This document shows, one piece after another, positions 38,101 to 50,237 of a stretch of 64,000 nucleotides of DNA. The notes below the pieces were generated by a model. The model did no database searches and was not told where the DNA came from. It was given only the letters and a program-made list of their open reading frames with translations. The stretch's first letter is position 1; every line of letters starts with the position of its first letter. This DNA comes from Pseudeuparius sepicola (lineage: Eukaryota; Arthropoda; Insecta; Coleoptera; Anthribidae): assembly GCA_963920635.1 (NCBI GenBank), contig OY987301.1, positions 17,960,501-18,024,500 on the forward strand. Direction: 5' to 3'. Made by a program: the position numbers and the translations under genes.

Positions 38101-41100
38101 GTGAAAATATGTAAGTTCAATTGAAGCACGATTTTCTCCACTTTATTGAAGCATCTAACACGTAGATGTGTGGCAAAATTTTCTTTCGATTTTCATTTAA
38201 AAATTAACTAATACAACGATACCCAATTCAAAATTGGAATATTATATACTTAGCTATAAATTCAATTTAAATAGTTCGAAGAACTGCCTGATCGACATTA
38301 TGGGAGGGAACAGGCCTGTTTCCAGACTAGAATAAATGGAACTTCCATTAGATCTTAGTCTTCATAATTTATTTACTGTTGGTTGCATAAATTCCAATAT
38401 TCTAGGAGGCTTAAACAACGCTGCCTCCACCGTGCGCAGGCTAAATAAATATATCGATCTAAAAATAAACAACGATCTGATTTTCATTTTATGTTGCTAA
38501 ATAATGTGTGCATTTTCTAAAAATGAATCATAGATATATAATAGTAGGATAATATACTTAGTTTGAATTTCTCATTACGCAATCGTGTTGGAGAATCTAG
38601 ATAGTTAGACGAAGCGAATGAAACTTTCCTCTCTGTGTTTCTGTGTTTGTTTACATGGTTGCATACTAAATTCTCCACGACAACTACTATAATGAGCACA
38701 TAACAAAACTTCCCTTGAAGTCAACGTCATCAAAAAATAATTAATTACCAATAATTATTGTTTATTAATTCCATACAGTTATTATTTGCTCTTGCTTCTT
38801 GACCTTCAAAATCACTCAAACACTCCGACGTCGAATACCTAGAATGCCAATAGAAACTTTCCGCGATAAGTGGTTTCTCCACCGGGCGATATAAATTTAT
38901 GATGGGCGCCTTCAACCGCGTTTGTTCCCCGTCAGCGGTTTTAATGTTTGCCCGAAAAATTTCCACCAACAACCTGACCTACAGCGGAGTCGCCTCCTCG
39001 GTTATCGTTCGGTCCGGTGCTTGTTTGCTTTTGATAAGAAAGCAACTCGTTTAAAATGTAACTTTGTACGGATTTTTTTCTACAGCTTGCATCCGATTAC
39101 ACAACGCTGTTTATTCGGCGCTTTATCGTAAGTTAAATATTATCCGAAGCGCAAAATGTGCATTTTCCGACGGGCGAGTTATATTTAGCCTGCGGCCGAC
39201 GGGCCGCGGAGATTTTGCCGTGAATAATATGGATTTATTTTGATAAACACAACAAACGGAGTGTATACATTTTGAAACTTGCTTAGCAACCAAAAAGAAT
39301 ACAATCGCAATTTTTAGTCTTTTAATGTGCCGCTCAGTAAAAAACACTATAGTACTACTTCAGTAAATTACATAATAATATAAAAAGTCCCTGAAGAATG
39401 TTTTTACGCACATTTTAAAACTAATAAAGATATCGAGATGCGGTTTGCGGCACGAAAATCGAGCTCTGGACACCTGCTACTTTTTGTCTACGTCTTCGGG
39501 AATCAGAAGTAACCCCCAAAAGGTGTCCAATTTGGGACACCTGAACAGTATACCTTTAGCAAATTTTTTATTAGCTATTCCTGTTTAAAATATTCTAAAC
39601 GACAAATACCAGAGAACAGAAGATTGGGCAAAAAGAATTGGTGAGTGTGCAATGTGCACGCATATCAGTGTGATAACTTTCGAACGGATTGAAATATCTA
39701 ATTCTAATTTGGTATACGTACAACATTCGCACTTCAAGGATTTTTTACAATAATATAAAAATGGGGTGGTTGAGAAAAGGAACTGGCAATGGCTATGTTT
39801 TTAGGGCCAAGAAATTCAATTTTGGCAATATTTTGCAGAAAAAATGATGAAATTGTACAAAGTCACAAGATCTGAAAAAAGTGACAATATTATGTTACCT
39901 ATCGTATTGTAGGATTTGTGCAATATTGCAATTTACCATTAAATAATGGATTTAAACAGGTTAGTGATTCTGACTGCGCCAGTGGATTTTCAAAATCTTT
40001 GTTTAATATTGTAAAAAGGGAGATATTTTGTTCAAATCTGAAGGATGGTTCACTCAAAAACATCAAATAAAACGTTCAAAACACGTAAAAACGATTCCAT
40101 CGTTGTCGCTAAATTTTAACAATATGAAAAGCAAACATATTATTATGTATCAAAGACTTACACGCCTAATCCCAAGTTCATTGTCTTCCTTTATGTGTCT
40201 ATTTATAAGCTGGTGCATAATTGTCGCTTGAATTCGATTCGGCTTTAGCCGAAACTTTAGCACGAGCTTTAGCATTAACAAGATTAAGATGCATATGAAC
40301 TGAACACCTCTTATTTAGCCTAACAAGCCGTAAATTCTGACAGATTGTGGAAGCCTGCGGCTTACATTCTAATGATTAGATTCTGATTGTGATAATAAAA
40401 CCAACTGTCGGAGATGGTCACCGTAACAAAAATATTGAAAAAGGACACAACAATCGACGTCGGCTTACCGCAACAAGATGATTTTTTTTTTTATATCTGG
40501 AGCCTTCCTTTAGTTATTTTGTATTAATATGAGAATGCTCGTTAGCTGCTCACATTCCAGGTCAAAGCGATTGTACACACAGAAGATACACCTTTTACGT
40601 TCACATTTTACCGAGCTGAAGCTATAATTATTGCGGCCCTAAAATCAAGCCGTAATGGGCCGTCAATCATTTTTTACTACCAATAGCTGTATTTGATTTT
40701 GTGAAACCGAATTCATCAAATTCCAATTTACTGGAAAAATAACGAGTCTGGAATTGCCGGTCAAATAATTTCCGAAGCGAACAATGCAATCTGCGAATGG
40801 CCCAGTGTTTAGAAGAGATAACGGTTTTTCGTACGGGGCTGTATGGGTCCCGGTTATCTGCGATTTGCCACCATAAAAATAGTCTTTAGCAGATAGGGGA
40901 GGGTCGGAGAATGGATGAGGGTGTCAAATGATGTGATAATGGGGAAACTGATGCGTTTTTATCGGTATCGATACGTCAGACGTTCACTAATCGCAAACAC
41001 ACACATACAATGCATAAATTATTTGTTATTAATCGTACCGTTTAATGTTGATGTAATAAAAGTAAATAAATAAACAGTACTGAGGGGCAAGCAACTATGA

Positions 41101-41334
41101 GAATTGCCTACAATAGTAATGTCGAGCTGTGCTCCAAAACCCTTCGTTTTCGTGATTAGGGTGTCAATTGTTATATATTTGAGCCAATGGAGATATTAAA
41201 ACCAAATTTGGAACACAATATAACCACAGGCCGTGTAAAATTAAAACTGATTTCATTTTAGAGGCGCCTTGTGCTTTTGAGAACAAAAAGTTACTATTGA
41301 TTTATTTTGAAATATTTCACAATTTTAAGGCAAA
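35191..41334. other. Gene-free stretch, 6.1 kb
   Basis: AT-rich with GC-richer patches at 36290-36700 (poly-C/G runs near 36480 and 36565), 38830-39340 and 40540-40900. TATACACTGTGTTCATTTG at about 36847 resembles a transposon left end, but its partner was not found. No protein-coding or RNA gene was recognised. Confidence 0.4.
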
Positions 41335-41572
41335 TACACTTCCCCCAAAAATTAACGCACCACCAAAAAACAGGCTATAATTGGAGACACCCGGTATTTA
41401 TAAAAAGAGGTTTCTATGCAAATACAGTTGGTACACCAACGTTCTGGAAGAGACAACCTATCATTAAAAAAAAAAATTCCTCCAAATCGGACTATTGGTT
41501 TTGACAAAAATTTACTTTAAACTTTTGGGTACCTATTTTTTGGGTGGTGCGTTAATTTTTGGGGGAAGGTAT
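41335..41572. mobile_element. Mariner-type MITE, about 236 bp
   Basis: Left end TACACTTCCCCCAAAAATTA then ACGCACCACCAAAAAA; right end is the complement, closing GGGGGAAGGTA. Terminal repeats are about 40 bp and almost perfect. TA-bordered ends and size fit a non-autonomous Tc1/mariner derivative. No transposase remains. Confidence 0.8.
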
Positions 41573-44017
41573 AAATATGTACTTTCGTTTCGACCAAGGA
41601 ATGCATTTTTCTTTGAAGCCGCAGACGAAAATGGAAGTTGTGTTTCAGTTTCTAGTATTGTCATATGCTACCCGAATTTTTTTATAATAAACCTTGCCGT
41701 TAATTGCGAGCAAAAGCAGACTTCCACGCCTCTGACCGCCACTTTTTTGTTCACCCTCGAAGCGCCGCCAGAGAAAAACAATTAAACTTTTTCCGCTCGC
41801 CTCCGTCTTCCCCCTCTACCCGAGAACTTCGGGATTTATAACTTCGGTCATACTTGGAGTATAAATTTTTAACGAATTAAAAAGTTTTTTACTGGCCGGG
41901 ACACAATTTAAACTTCTGGCCGCTTTGTACACCGACGTTCATATCCGAACACAACGGAATTAAGAGTTTCGCCGCCCCGAAAACGGGTAATAAACCCCCT
42001 AGCGGCAGCACGATAATGTATAATAATTCAATTTTCCGCCACTGTAAACTATTTTGATGAGAAAATTCTCGGCTGAACATTCCCGTAGGTAAATTCCGAA
42101 CAATACGAGTATAGAGTCTATCACTGCGAGTTTTGGATTGTTTCGGCGGATATTAATATGGAATTCCTCCCAAAAGCCATTAGTGAATTTAAATTCCATT
42201 TTAACGGCAGCCCCGACATGACAAAAACACAAAACAATAACGGAAGCAGATAAAACGCACCGTTACAAACGATATTCCAATGAAGCCATGACAAACGATA
42301 CCTAATAACCGATAATCAAATTGCCATTCAAACAACACAAATTCGTCAGAAAAAGCCCATTCCAATGTTATTAATGGAGAGACTCCAATTATGTAAGTAA
42401 TAAATGAAATTTAGATCCAGTCAAAGATAAAATGACACTTACTTTATGAATAATACCACTGTTTGTATTCGATGAAACAATAAATATACATTCTTCCTCC
42501 GTAGTAATCTATAAAACGCATCTACCGTCTGTTGATTTTACCATAAATAGGGGCTTGGAGTAGCTTTCCAAAAACCAATATTTTTAGAGAATAACGATTT
42601 ACCAAGAATGTTCAATGTATATTTAAATTCTGTGAACATTTACGATAAATTACAGATAAAGTTTGTAACACAATATTAATAATAATTTGAGTTAGTAAAA
42701 TTCTTAAAAATCACAAATTAAAGATTGAATTCCCCAAAATGATATCGGCATGAGCACCGGCGGACCACAATCTCTAAGAGTTTAATAAAATAGCTGATAA
42801 AGACATTACTAGTACCTATCCTCAAGAAAATTGCAAGTAATTAATAATACTGATACCTGAGTGCCAAGTGCCTTGAATGGCATGTTAATAATTCTAGGAA
42901 AGGGTGTAGGGTATCTGATGTAGTAGTATAAACTACAATAGGTTTTTAGACACGTAATCAGGGCATAATAATACATAAACATATGCCCATTAACAGTCTT
43001 TGCCTAAACGGCTGCCACGTATAAAAATATGATGGCCTGACGTTTATAAGAATTATTATTAAAAGCCACCAATAACTTATGTCACACCTCGAGTCACACT
43101 TAAAAATAATATAAGTGGCGTTATTTTTGCAACGCTATTATTTATCCATAAACAGCGCCATTTAGTACTGCAAAATATAGAAGTAACAAGTCTAGCGAGT
43201 ATCACAAAACTTAAAAAGTGGACGATCGTATTTTAGACAATGTGACATTAATGGAAAATTACAATAAGGTAGTTTATCTAATTTCAATTGAAACACTTCT
43301 TGTCTTGAGTCGGAAGTGATTTTAAGAGAGTAGCTCGCAAAACAGACGCCTGGGCAATAAAACAGGAGACAAAACACCTTATTTAACCATTTAAACCGAA
43401 CCTGGTATTCGTAGTAGAAAGAGATGAAGGAGGCAGAAAAGATAGACACTGTATTTAAAAAGAAGTGACTGCACGCTCGCATAATAGGTATAATATCACC
43501 AATAGATCTTAGATACTTGGGTAACTATACCTAGGTAGTTATAATTAATATGACTTTTTAGAGACATTTTCACTTTTCACGATATTATAGATGTGCCGTT
43601 TCAAGTGACTTTAGCAATACATTTTTTACTTCATTTTTTCAAGGAATACCTAATTATTGTAAAAATTAAAATGTTCCATGTTTATAACAATTTTATCAAA
43701 TATCGCATCAGGTCATTTTCTGCACTCAATAGATAAGATTGTGTAGCCCTAGAATTGGCCGCCGCGCCGTTTTTTAAAATATTCTTTCTCAACTTATTTT
43801 TAGCGTTGTCAATATTGTAAAATTTTTAAACTGGAAACCAAGGATGGAATTAATTATTGTTACTATAGCTAACAAGTGCAAAACTGCATCTAAAATGACG
43901 TAACTGAATGCATTTTTAAATATTATAACCTATTCATCTGTAATAATTATTCTAATTATTGCAGTCACGATTAAAATAAAAAAAAACGAAATAAAATGTA
44001 TGTGGTATCAATAGTTA
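41573..44017. other. Gene-free stretch
   Basis: A GC-richer patch lies at 41690-42080; the rest is AT-rich. No gene or element with clear ends was seen. Confidence 0.4.
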
Positions 44018-44968
44018 TTGATGTTTTTTGTCCCCTGGACAATATTCATTGTTAATCTCTATGGCTCAAATGGACCGGGAGCTAGTGACAGATTTTTGGA
44101 CGTGATTTTACTCAGTATGCATTGCAAAGGGCATTATGTGGCACATATTCTCACAATAATAAGGTATGAATCAGAGAGTCATCCTGGGTTCTTCATGTGA
44201 AAAACTGAGTTTTCAATTATTCGAAAAATATGCGTTTTGATATGATTTTATACGCAGGCTGCCATGTGTTTTATAATGAAGTTCAAAATAGAAAATTCCT
44301 CGGAAAACCATAGGCATACCGTTAGGGTGGGTCCAAAGGGCTATTATTGCTACGTGATCTTGTATTTTAATAATTAATTTTTCCACGTTTCTGAACAGGC
44401 TGCCAATGACAAGTATGCAAGTTCTTGTTATGAAACTGCTGAAGAAAAGATGGCATACCGTTTGCGCATGTCCAAGTACACTTTAAATTGAATAACTCGT
44501 TTAAATGATTAAATAACATTCAATTTAAACAGTACTTGGACATGCGCGAAAGGTATGCCATCCTTTCATCAGCAGTTTCATAACAAGAACTTGCATACTT
44601 CTCATTGGCAGCCTGTTCAGAAACGTGGAAAAATTAATTATTAAAATACAAGATCACGTGGCAATAATAGCCCTTTGGACCCACCCTAACGGTATGCCTA
44701 TGGTTTTCCGAGGAATTTTCTATTTTGAACTTCATTATAAAACACATGGCAGCCTGTATAAAATCATATCAAAACGCATATTTTTCGAATAATTGAAAAC
44801 TCAGTTTTTCACATGAAGAACCCAGGATGACTCTCTGATTCATACCTTATTATTGTGAGAATATGTGCCACATAATGCCCTTTGAAAGGCATACTGAGTA
44901 AAATCACGTCCAAAAATCTGTCACTATCTCCCGGTCTAAAATCCAAGATGGAGAAAAACATCAAACAA
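44018..44968. mobile_element. Large foldback element, about 0.95 kb, tiny loop
   Basis: Left arm from GACCGGGAGCTAGTGACAGA (44072) to about 44485 and right arm from about 44525 to CTATCTCCCGGTC (44936) are near-perfect reverse complements of about 410 bp. The spacer is only about 35-40 bp. Weaker mirrored sequence (TTGATGTTTTT) extends the ends to about 44018 and 44968. Two short ORFs with the same C-terminal translation on opposite strands (44018-44200 and 44809-45036) are the mirror arms, not genes. Such symmetry with so few differences suggests recent origin or arm-to-arm conversion. Confidence 0.85.
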
Positions 44969-45212
44969 AATATCATTAACATTAAATGAAAAATGAAATG
45001 CTTACATTTTTGGGAATTTTCGCTCTTAAGCTTCAATTCTTAGGTTGGAATGTTCATAAACAATTCTGAACCAGTCTGTTGAATATTGAACCAATCACGT
45101 TGATCGTTGATCTAATACAGAATTATAAGTCAACTTTAACGAGAATGGGTTTCAGTTTAAAATAGGGAATAACCAATTCGCAAAAATTAAATGGATAGTT
45201 TCATGGGCAACA
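44969..45212. other. AT-rich spacer
   Basis: Nothing was recognised. Confidence 0.4.
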
Positions 45213-45417
45213 TGTTCCACTACTGACCGCACGTCCTAGCTCGGCTGCATTGTTGTTGATTGTTTTTTACCCAGACGCATCCCTTCTCGAGTGTTTTGTT
45301 TGTGATGAACACGAATCTGCTGTCTTCCTGCCGTGGCGATTTCGATCGTTTTTCGACTTTCCCGCCGGCCGCGATAAGAGGCGAAAAATACTTAGCGGGT
45401 CCCCCGACCGGCCGAAC
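45213..45417. repeat. Duplicated GC-rich block, family 4, copy 1, left half
   Basis: Aligned with the left half of 48822-49158: GTTCCACTACTG, CGATCGTTTTTCGACTTTCC, CCGGCCGCGATAAGAGGCG, GCGGGTCCC. It stops at 45417, where a transposon is inserted, and resumes at 46655. Confidence 0.8.
45409..45417 (+). repeat. Target-site duplication, left copy (CGGCCGAAC)
   Basis: CGGCCGAAC here and at 46655-46663 flank the inverted-repeat element. The uninterrupted paralogous block at 48822-49158 has a single diverged counterpart at this point. Confidence 0.8.
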
Positions 45418-46654
45418 CGAGGCCAACGATAAAGACAGGCCGCGGCGCTAACGCATAATCGCGTAGTCACGTGACCAACTTAGTCCTACATAATGAAAGG
45501 CATTTTTGAAGATAAGTAGAAAAAACAAATTTCGTAACAATTTGGAAAGTTTTGTTTCATCTATTACATTATTGGTTTTGTGCATCCAAGCTTTCTCTAA
45601 TTGTTTTTTTCAAAATTTTCAACCTGCCTCAGCTGTTTTGGGCTGAGAGTTAAACGGCACTGCACTCACAATATTTTGACACTTCTCAAAAATTGTTGGG
45701 ACTTCACCTTCCTTTAGCTTAGGTGATATTCTCTATAGGTATTTTCCTCCCACAACACATTTGTCCACTTTAATTATTGTTTCACTTTCTTGAAAATGTG
45801 TTAGTCACACATACTTAAGGGTTTTTTAGAAATTAAATCTCAGTTGGAATTTGACGAATCCATTTTTGGCGGAAATTTTCATCCCGTGGCAAAACAAATG
45901 TTTGTTATGGCGACACTTTCTTCCTGGCTTTTGTAATATGTATAAATATAATATAAACAGACTCGATATTTGGTATTTAGGTTATTTTTTACGAAATAAA
46001 AATGAAAACTAACCTCAGTAGGTAGGTATACTGCAAATATTGACGAGGTCTCAGTTGTTCGGCAGCGTGAAAGACCGAATAGATAAACCGTATCGGGGCG
46101 TGGGTCGACAACGAAAATCAACGGTTACAACACTGATTTATTTCGCACAAGGTGAATGGTGAATACAATAAATACACAAACCCGAACGTGGTCAAAGGGA
46201 ACGGCTTCCAGCCACCCGGACCGTCTGAACTCGCGGATCTCCCGTAAGCAGTTCACCCCTCTGTGAATCAGGCTCCACTGTCCAATACGGTCCATGTCCA
46301 TAATAGTCCATTCCGGAATTCCGGGCTCCCTATTCTGTGGTTCGGGGGAGAATTCCCCTTTACAGCGCTCACGCGTCGCGTCGGTGCGAGCGGCACCAAT
46401 ACTCTTGGACGCCACGACTCCCACCCAGAGGCCATAATAACACCTGGACGGTTCCCCTCCGCCAGGACACACGCGCACTAGACACAAACTTGTTTCTAAA
46501 ATATAAACTAAGACGTTTAAAAATACTTTAAACATTTAAAACTTCTTAAAACCCAAGCTGCCGCTTTTAGTTATGTGACAAATGACATGTAACGTCTGAC
46601 TAAGATGGTCACGTGATTTTTGTGCGCCAGGGCCTGTCTTTATAGTAGGCCTTG
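45418..46654. mobile_element. DNA transposon inserted in a duplicated block, 1,237 bp
   Basis: Terminal inverted repeats CRAGGCCWACKATAAAG continue as ACAGGCC and, imperfectly, through CACGTGACC and TTAGTC on both sides (about 60-70 bp). The element is flanked by a 9-bp duplication (CGGCCGAAC); the last 8 bp alone would fit hAT or P-type insertion. The interior shows no transposase. A 136-codon minus ORF (46125-46535) has no recognisable domain. It is read as a non-autonomous element. Confidence 0.85.
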
Positions 46655-46835
46655 CGGCCGAACGTGATGACGCCGCGCGATGCGCGATACGGCGCAGCGC
46701 CACGCGAGCGCGGCCTTCTTGATGACGGGGCAGCACTTCGCGAACGCGCCCGATCAGCAGGAGCTCGAAGCGATCTCTTCTGCTATCCTTGACCCGGATA
46801 ACGCTGGTGAATTGTGGCACCCAATGGAAGGTTTT
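46655..46835. repeat. Duplicated GC-rich block, family 4, copy 1, right half
   Basis: Continues the alignment to 48822-49158 after the inserted element: GTGATGACGCCGCGCGATGC, CGAACGCGCCCGATCAGCAG, then CTTGACC, GGTAACGC-like and GGTG. It is non-coding; ORFs do not match between copies. Confidence 0.8.
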
Positions 46836-48821
46836 CCACCTATCCCAACCACGAGTTTTTAGAATCGGTTATCGGATCTTCACGGTTGGACAGTCCGGTT
46901 CTTGATAAGCAAAGCGGCATCTCTTATCGTTCAAATGGAAATAGGAAATTATACGAACCACGTCGAAAACTCGGAGCCTATTACAGTTTCAGAACTCAAA
47001 AGACAAAATACACTTTACAGGGCTTTCTCTGAACCTGAACAAAGGATTGTGGGAGCGAGACGCTACCAAACATCTAACTATACATACTATAGGCAAACAG
47101 AAGATTGACATGACATAAAGCGGGCGCAGACTATAAGGTGAAACTTGCCGAAACTTGCTGTGGGTTGGCTTTTACTCCTTATTAATAAGATTTCTCACGT
47201 ATTCTGAAAAGTAGATGGAGCCTATGGTCAGCAATGTATTTTGCATTGTATTTTGTCTCCTGGAAGCGCATGGTGAGCTAGAGAACTGTCAAACATGACA
47301 GCCGTGAGCAGTCTATTAATATGTCAGTCAACGCTATAATAGTAGACAATAAGGACGATATTATCTACCTATGAATTTAAATGCGGTATAGCATAATTGA
47401 CAACTTTGTCGTCAATGGTGATCGAAGTAGGGATTTAAGGCAGCCAATTGGGCGGCGTGTCTATTAAATTGCATGAACTGGACATCCATCACTTATTTGT
47501 GATGGGTGGGAGCATTCCCCACGTATCCCACATACTGTAGGAAAAAAACGAGTAGGTACCTATTTGAGCATGCTAATGTAAAAACGCTCTTTAATTGTAC
47601 ACTAGATTGTGACAGGAAAATATTTGATGTCCCTAGCGGCGGGCATATTGACAGGGCCGTAATCAACAGAATTAACATTTTACACACACGAATCCGAAAT
47701 TTGAATAAATAGAAATTAATATGAAATTCTGTTCTTTCAAGCACAGAAAAAGGCTATAGATAGGTAATAATTATTATAGTTTCTGTGTTTGAAGTTAGGT
47801 TAGAGCCACAGAATATCAAGGTTAAGGTTAGGCATCCGTCACAAGTTCTGACATTTCTGCCAGACATGCTAAATACGCCCCTGGAGGCGCCCAGAACAAT
47901 GCTGCCAACCTTGTATTACCAAATGAAGAAATGTCATTTCTAGTGTTCAATTAAAAGAGCGTTTTTAGATTAACTGTGTCAATTATAACGTCGATTATAA
48001 CCTAAACTTTTGTTTGCGGAACTATTTAAAAATTAAATTTTGACAGCAGTTTGTGCTTCTACAAGAATACAAGAATAAAAAATGACGTATGCGAAAGCGG
48101 ACACGTGATTTGCGGTAACTGTCAAATTTGAGACTTATCGAAAAAATTCAAAAAAGCAACGTAGGTACTTATTTGTCGAAATATTGAAAAAAAAAACTTA
48201 AAAAAATCGGATTTATTCCTAGTAGAAACATTATGGGGCGAGAATTATAATAATTGGTGCTAGTTAGCTTGGTTACCAATGGGCAAAAATTAAGGAGAAT
48301 GGGCACCAACCTGATTCCTTTTCCTCGGGTCTATATCTTTTGTGGGCCAGCCGGCTTCTTCCTGCTGTCTTTTCTCTTCCGTCGAGGTAATAAGGTTGTT
48401 TAAAATACAAAAAGCGACGAAGGCACTACGCGACAATTATTCGTTTTTTTAAAGTCACTCTCTTATTCTTATTGTCAAAACGAACTGCGCGCACTCTTCT
48501 TTTTTATGGTGCCCACAGGGTAGTAAGTAGAAGGAAAAGGGGGGAATTTTTGGAGGTAGTACTTAGATATTTGAATAAAAACAATTTAAGTTAAGAACGT
48601 AACATACATCATGTGCAAATATAAAGTAAAGTAACAATTCCACGAACTTCGTTCGGTAAGTGGCGGTTGATAACGCGCGTTCGGTATATTTCTTATTCCG
48701 GATCAGTTCTTTGTATAGAATAGTCAATGCCGGTGTGAAGTCAATGACATTTCTCTTTCTCCACTGTGCAAGCATAGGGCGTAGGTTGCAGCATTCCGTT
48801 GCAATCATTTTAAAAGAAAAA
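46836..48821. other. Gene-free stretch with two short unexplained ORFs
   Basis: Plus-strand frames 46902-47108 and 47506-47712 (68 codons each) have protein-like composition (for example SELKRQNTLYRAFSEPEQR and VPSGGHIDRAVINRINILH) but resemble no family I know. They may be mobile-element remnants. The rest is AT-rich. Confidence 0.35.
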
Positions 48822-49158
48822 CGTTCCGCTACTGGGCGCGCATCCTAGACCAGCATCGTGTTTTGTTTGTTTGCGGGCGTCCGTCCCTCGCGGTTCCGAT
48901 CGTTTCTCGACTTTCCCGCCGCCGGCCGCGATAATTTCAGAGGCGAAAATAGCGGGGTCCCGGACCGTCGAAACGTGATGACGCCGCGCGATGCGGCGCA
49001 GCGGCACGCGGGCGCGGCCCCTTGATGACGCGGCCGCATTTCGCGAACGCGCCCGATCAGCAGGAGCGCGAAACGGCCAAGACTAGGTCCACTCGTAGAT
49101 ATCTATTCTCATATTCTTGACCGGGTAACGCCGGTGGGCAGTGGAACGCAACGGGGCC
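48822..49158. repeat. Duplicated GC-rich block, family 4, copy 2 (uninterrupted)
   Basis: Joins without a break the sequences that in copy 1 are separated by the transposon at 45418-46654. Includes CCGATCGTTTCTCGACTTTC, GCCGCCGGCCGCGATAA, GGACCGTCGAAACGTGATG and CGCGAACGCGCCCGATCAGC. Confidence 0.85.
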
Positions 49159-49462
49159 ATTTCTGAATTTTAGTAAAAGTGGTAGTTACGATAAACGATT
49201 ACATTTGTTATACTTAGTGCTCCTTTCGCAAAATGCATCCCTTTTGCGTTATCTACCTTTCACGCTAATATTTGCTCCAAGAGATCTGGATGTTTGGTGA
49301 TGAATCAAGTTAGTAGCTATATAATATCATCTACAAGAAGCATTTCCTATATAAATAATACTGTCGCAAATAAGTATTAAGTATTTGCAAATGTTTTAGT
49401 TTCATTGGCAACTATAAAAATTATGTACTCGTTTCAAAAGTAATTTTTCAAGTTCAATGCTA

Positions 49463-50237
49463 AACATGTGTGACCCACTTCAAACCGGAACACAACCATA
49501 AAATTTGTATTTGTCGTCAGATTTTAATCAAGTTTTTATAACGATAAGTCATTATAAACTGTATTTTAGGACAAAACGGCACATTTTATTTTAAAAAATC
49601 AAGGCCTACTAAAACATATTTTATAAAAATTCTGACTACGCCCCTGGATTGCGCATCCTGGAAAACGGGTTTGTATCAAATTTTGTTGAAAAATCGCGAT
49701 TTAACTACCATTTATCTGCCTATTCGCTTAAATGAATAACTTGCTTTATTACAAATAGGTATAGGTACCTACCTAAATACAAAAAAAACCAAAAGTAAAA
49801 ATGAAATTTCAATTTTTTTCTTCTAATCCACCATTTATTTGGATACAATTTTCATACCTAATTTGTATTTAGGTATACCTATCGACATTACTATTATTTG
49901 TAATAAAGTAGGTACCTAAGTTAGTTTAAGTTTTATTTGATATAGATAAGCGAGTAGGGAGGTGAAATAGGTAGTTAAAACGCGATTTTCGTTGGAATAT
50001 TTATTGTTCGATATTTTTTAACAAAATTTAGTAAAAACCCGTGGCGAAGACAGAATTTTTTATAAAAATATGCCTAATATGATTTGTCAAATTTTGACCC
50101 AAAAAATATGTCGTAGGCCTTTGTTTATTAAAATAAAATATGCCGTTTTGTCCTAAAGTACAGATTTTGATGTCCTATCGGATGATAAACACAAATTTTA
50201 TGAGGGTGTTCAAGTTTGGAGTGGGTCACCCTGTATG
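49463..50237. mobile_element. Foldback transposon, about 775 bp
   Basis: Left ACATGTGTGACCCACTTCAA and right TTGGAGTGGGTCACCCTGTATG are complementary ends. Arms of about 260 bp share CATAAAATTTGT, TTAGGACAAAACGGCA and AAGGCCTAC in inverted order. A middle of about 200 bp at 49730-49930 itself contains the mirrored pair TAGGTATAGGTACC / GGTATACCTA. No coding remnant. Confidence 0.75.

Noticed and set aside
44018..45036. Two ORFs on opposite strands with identical C-terminal translation
   Set aside because: They are the two mirror arms of the foldback element, so identity is a consequence of symmetry rather than coding conservation.
46125..46535. 136-codon minus ORF
   Set aside because: Lies inside the inserted DNA transposon, resembles no transposase or known domain, and overlaps plus-strand ORFs. 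No support as a gene.
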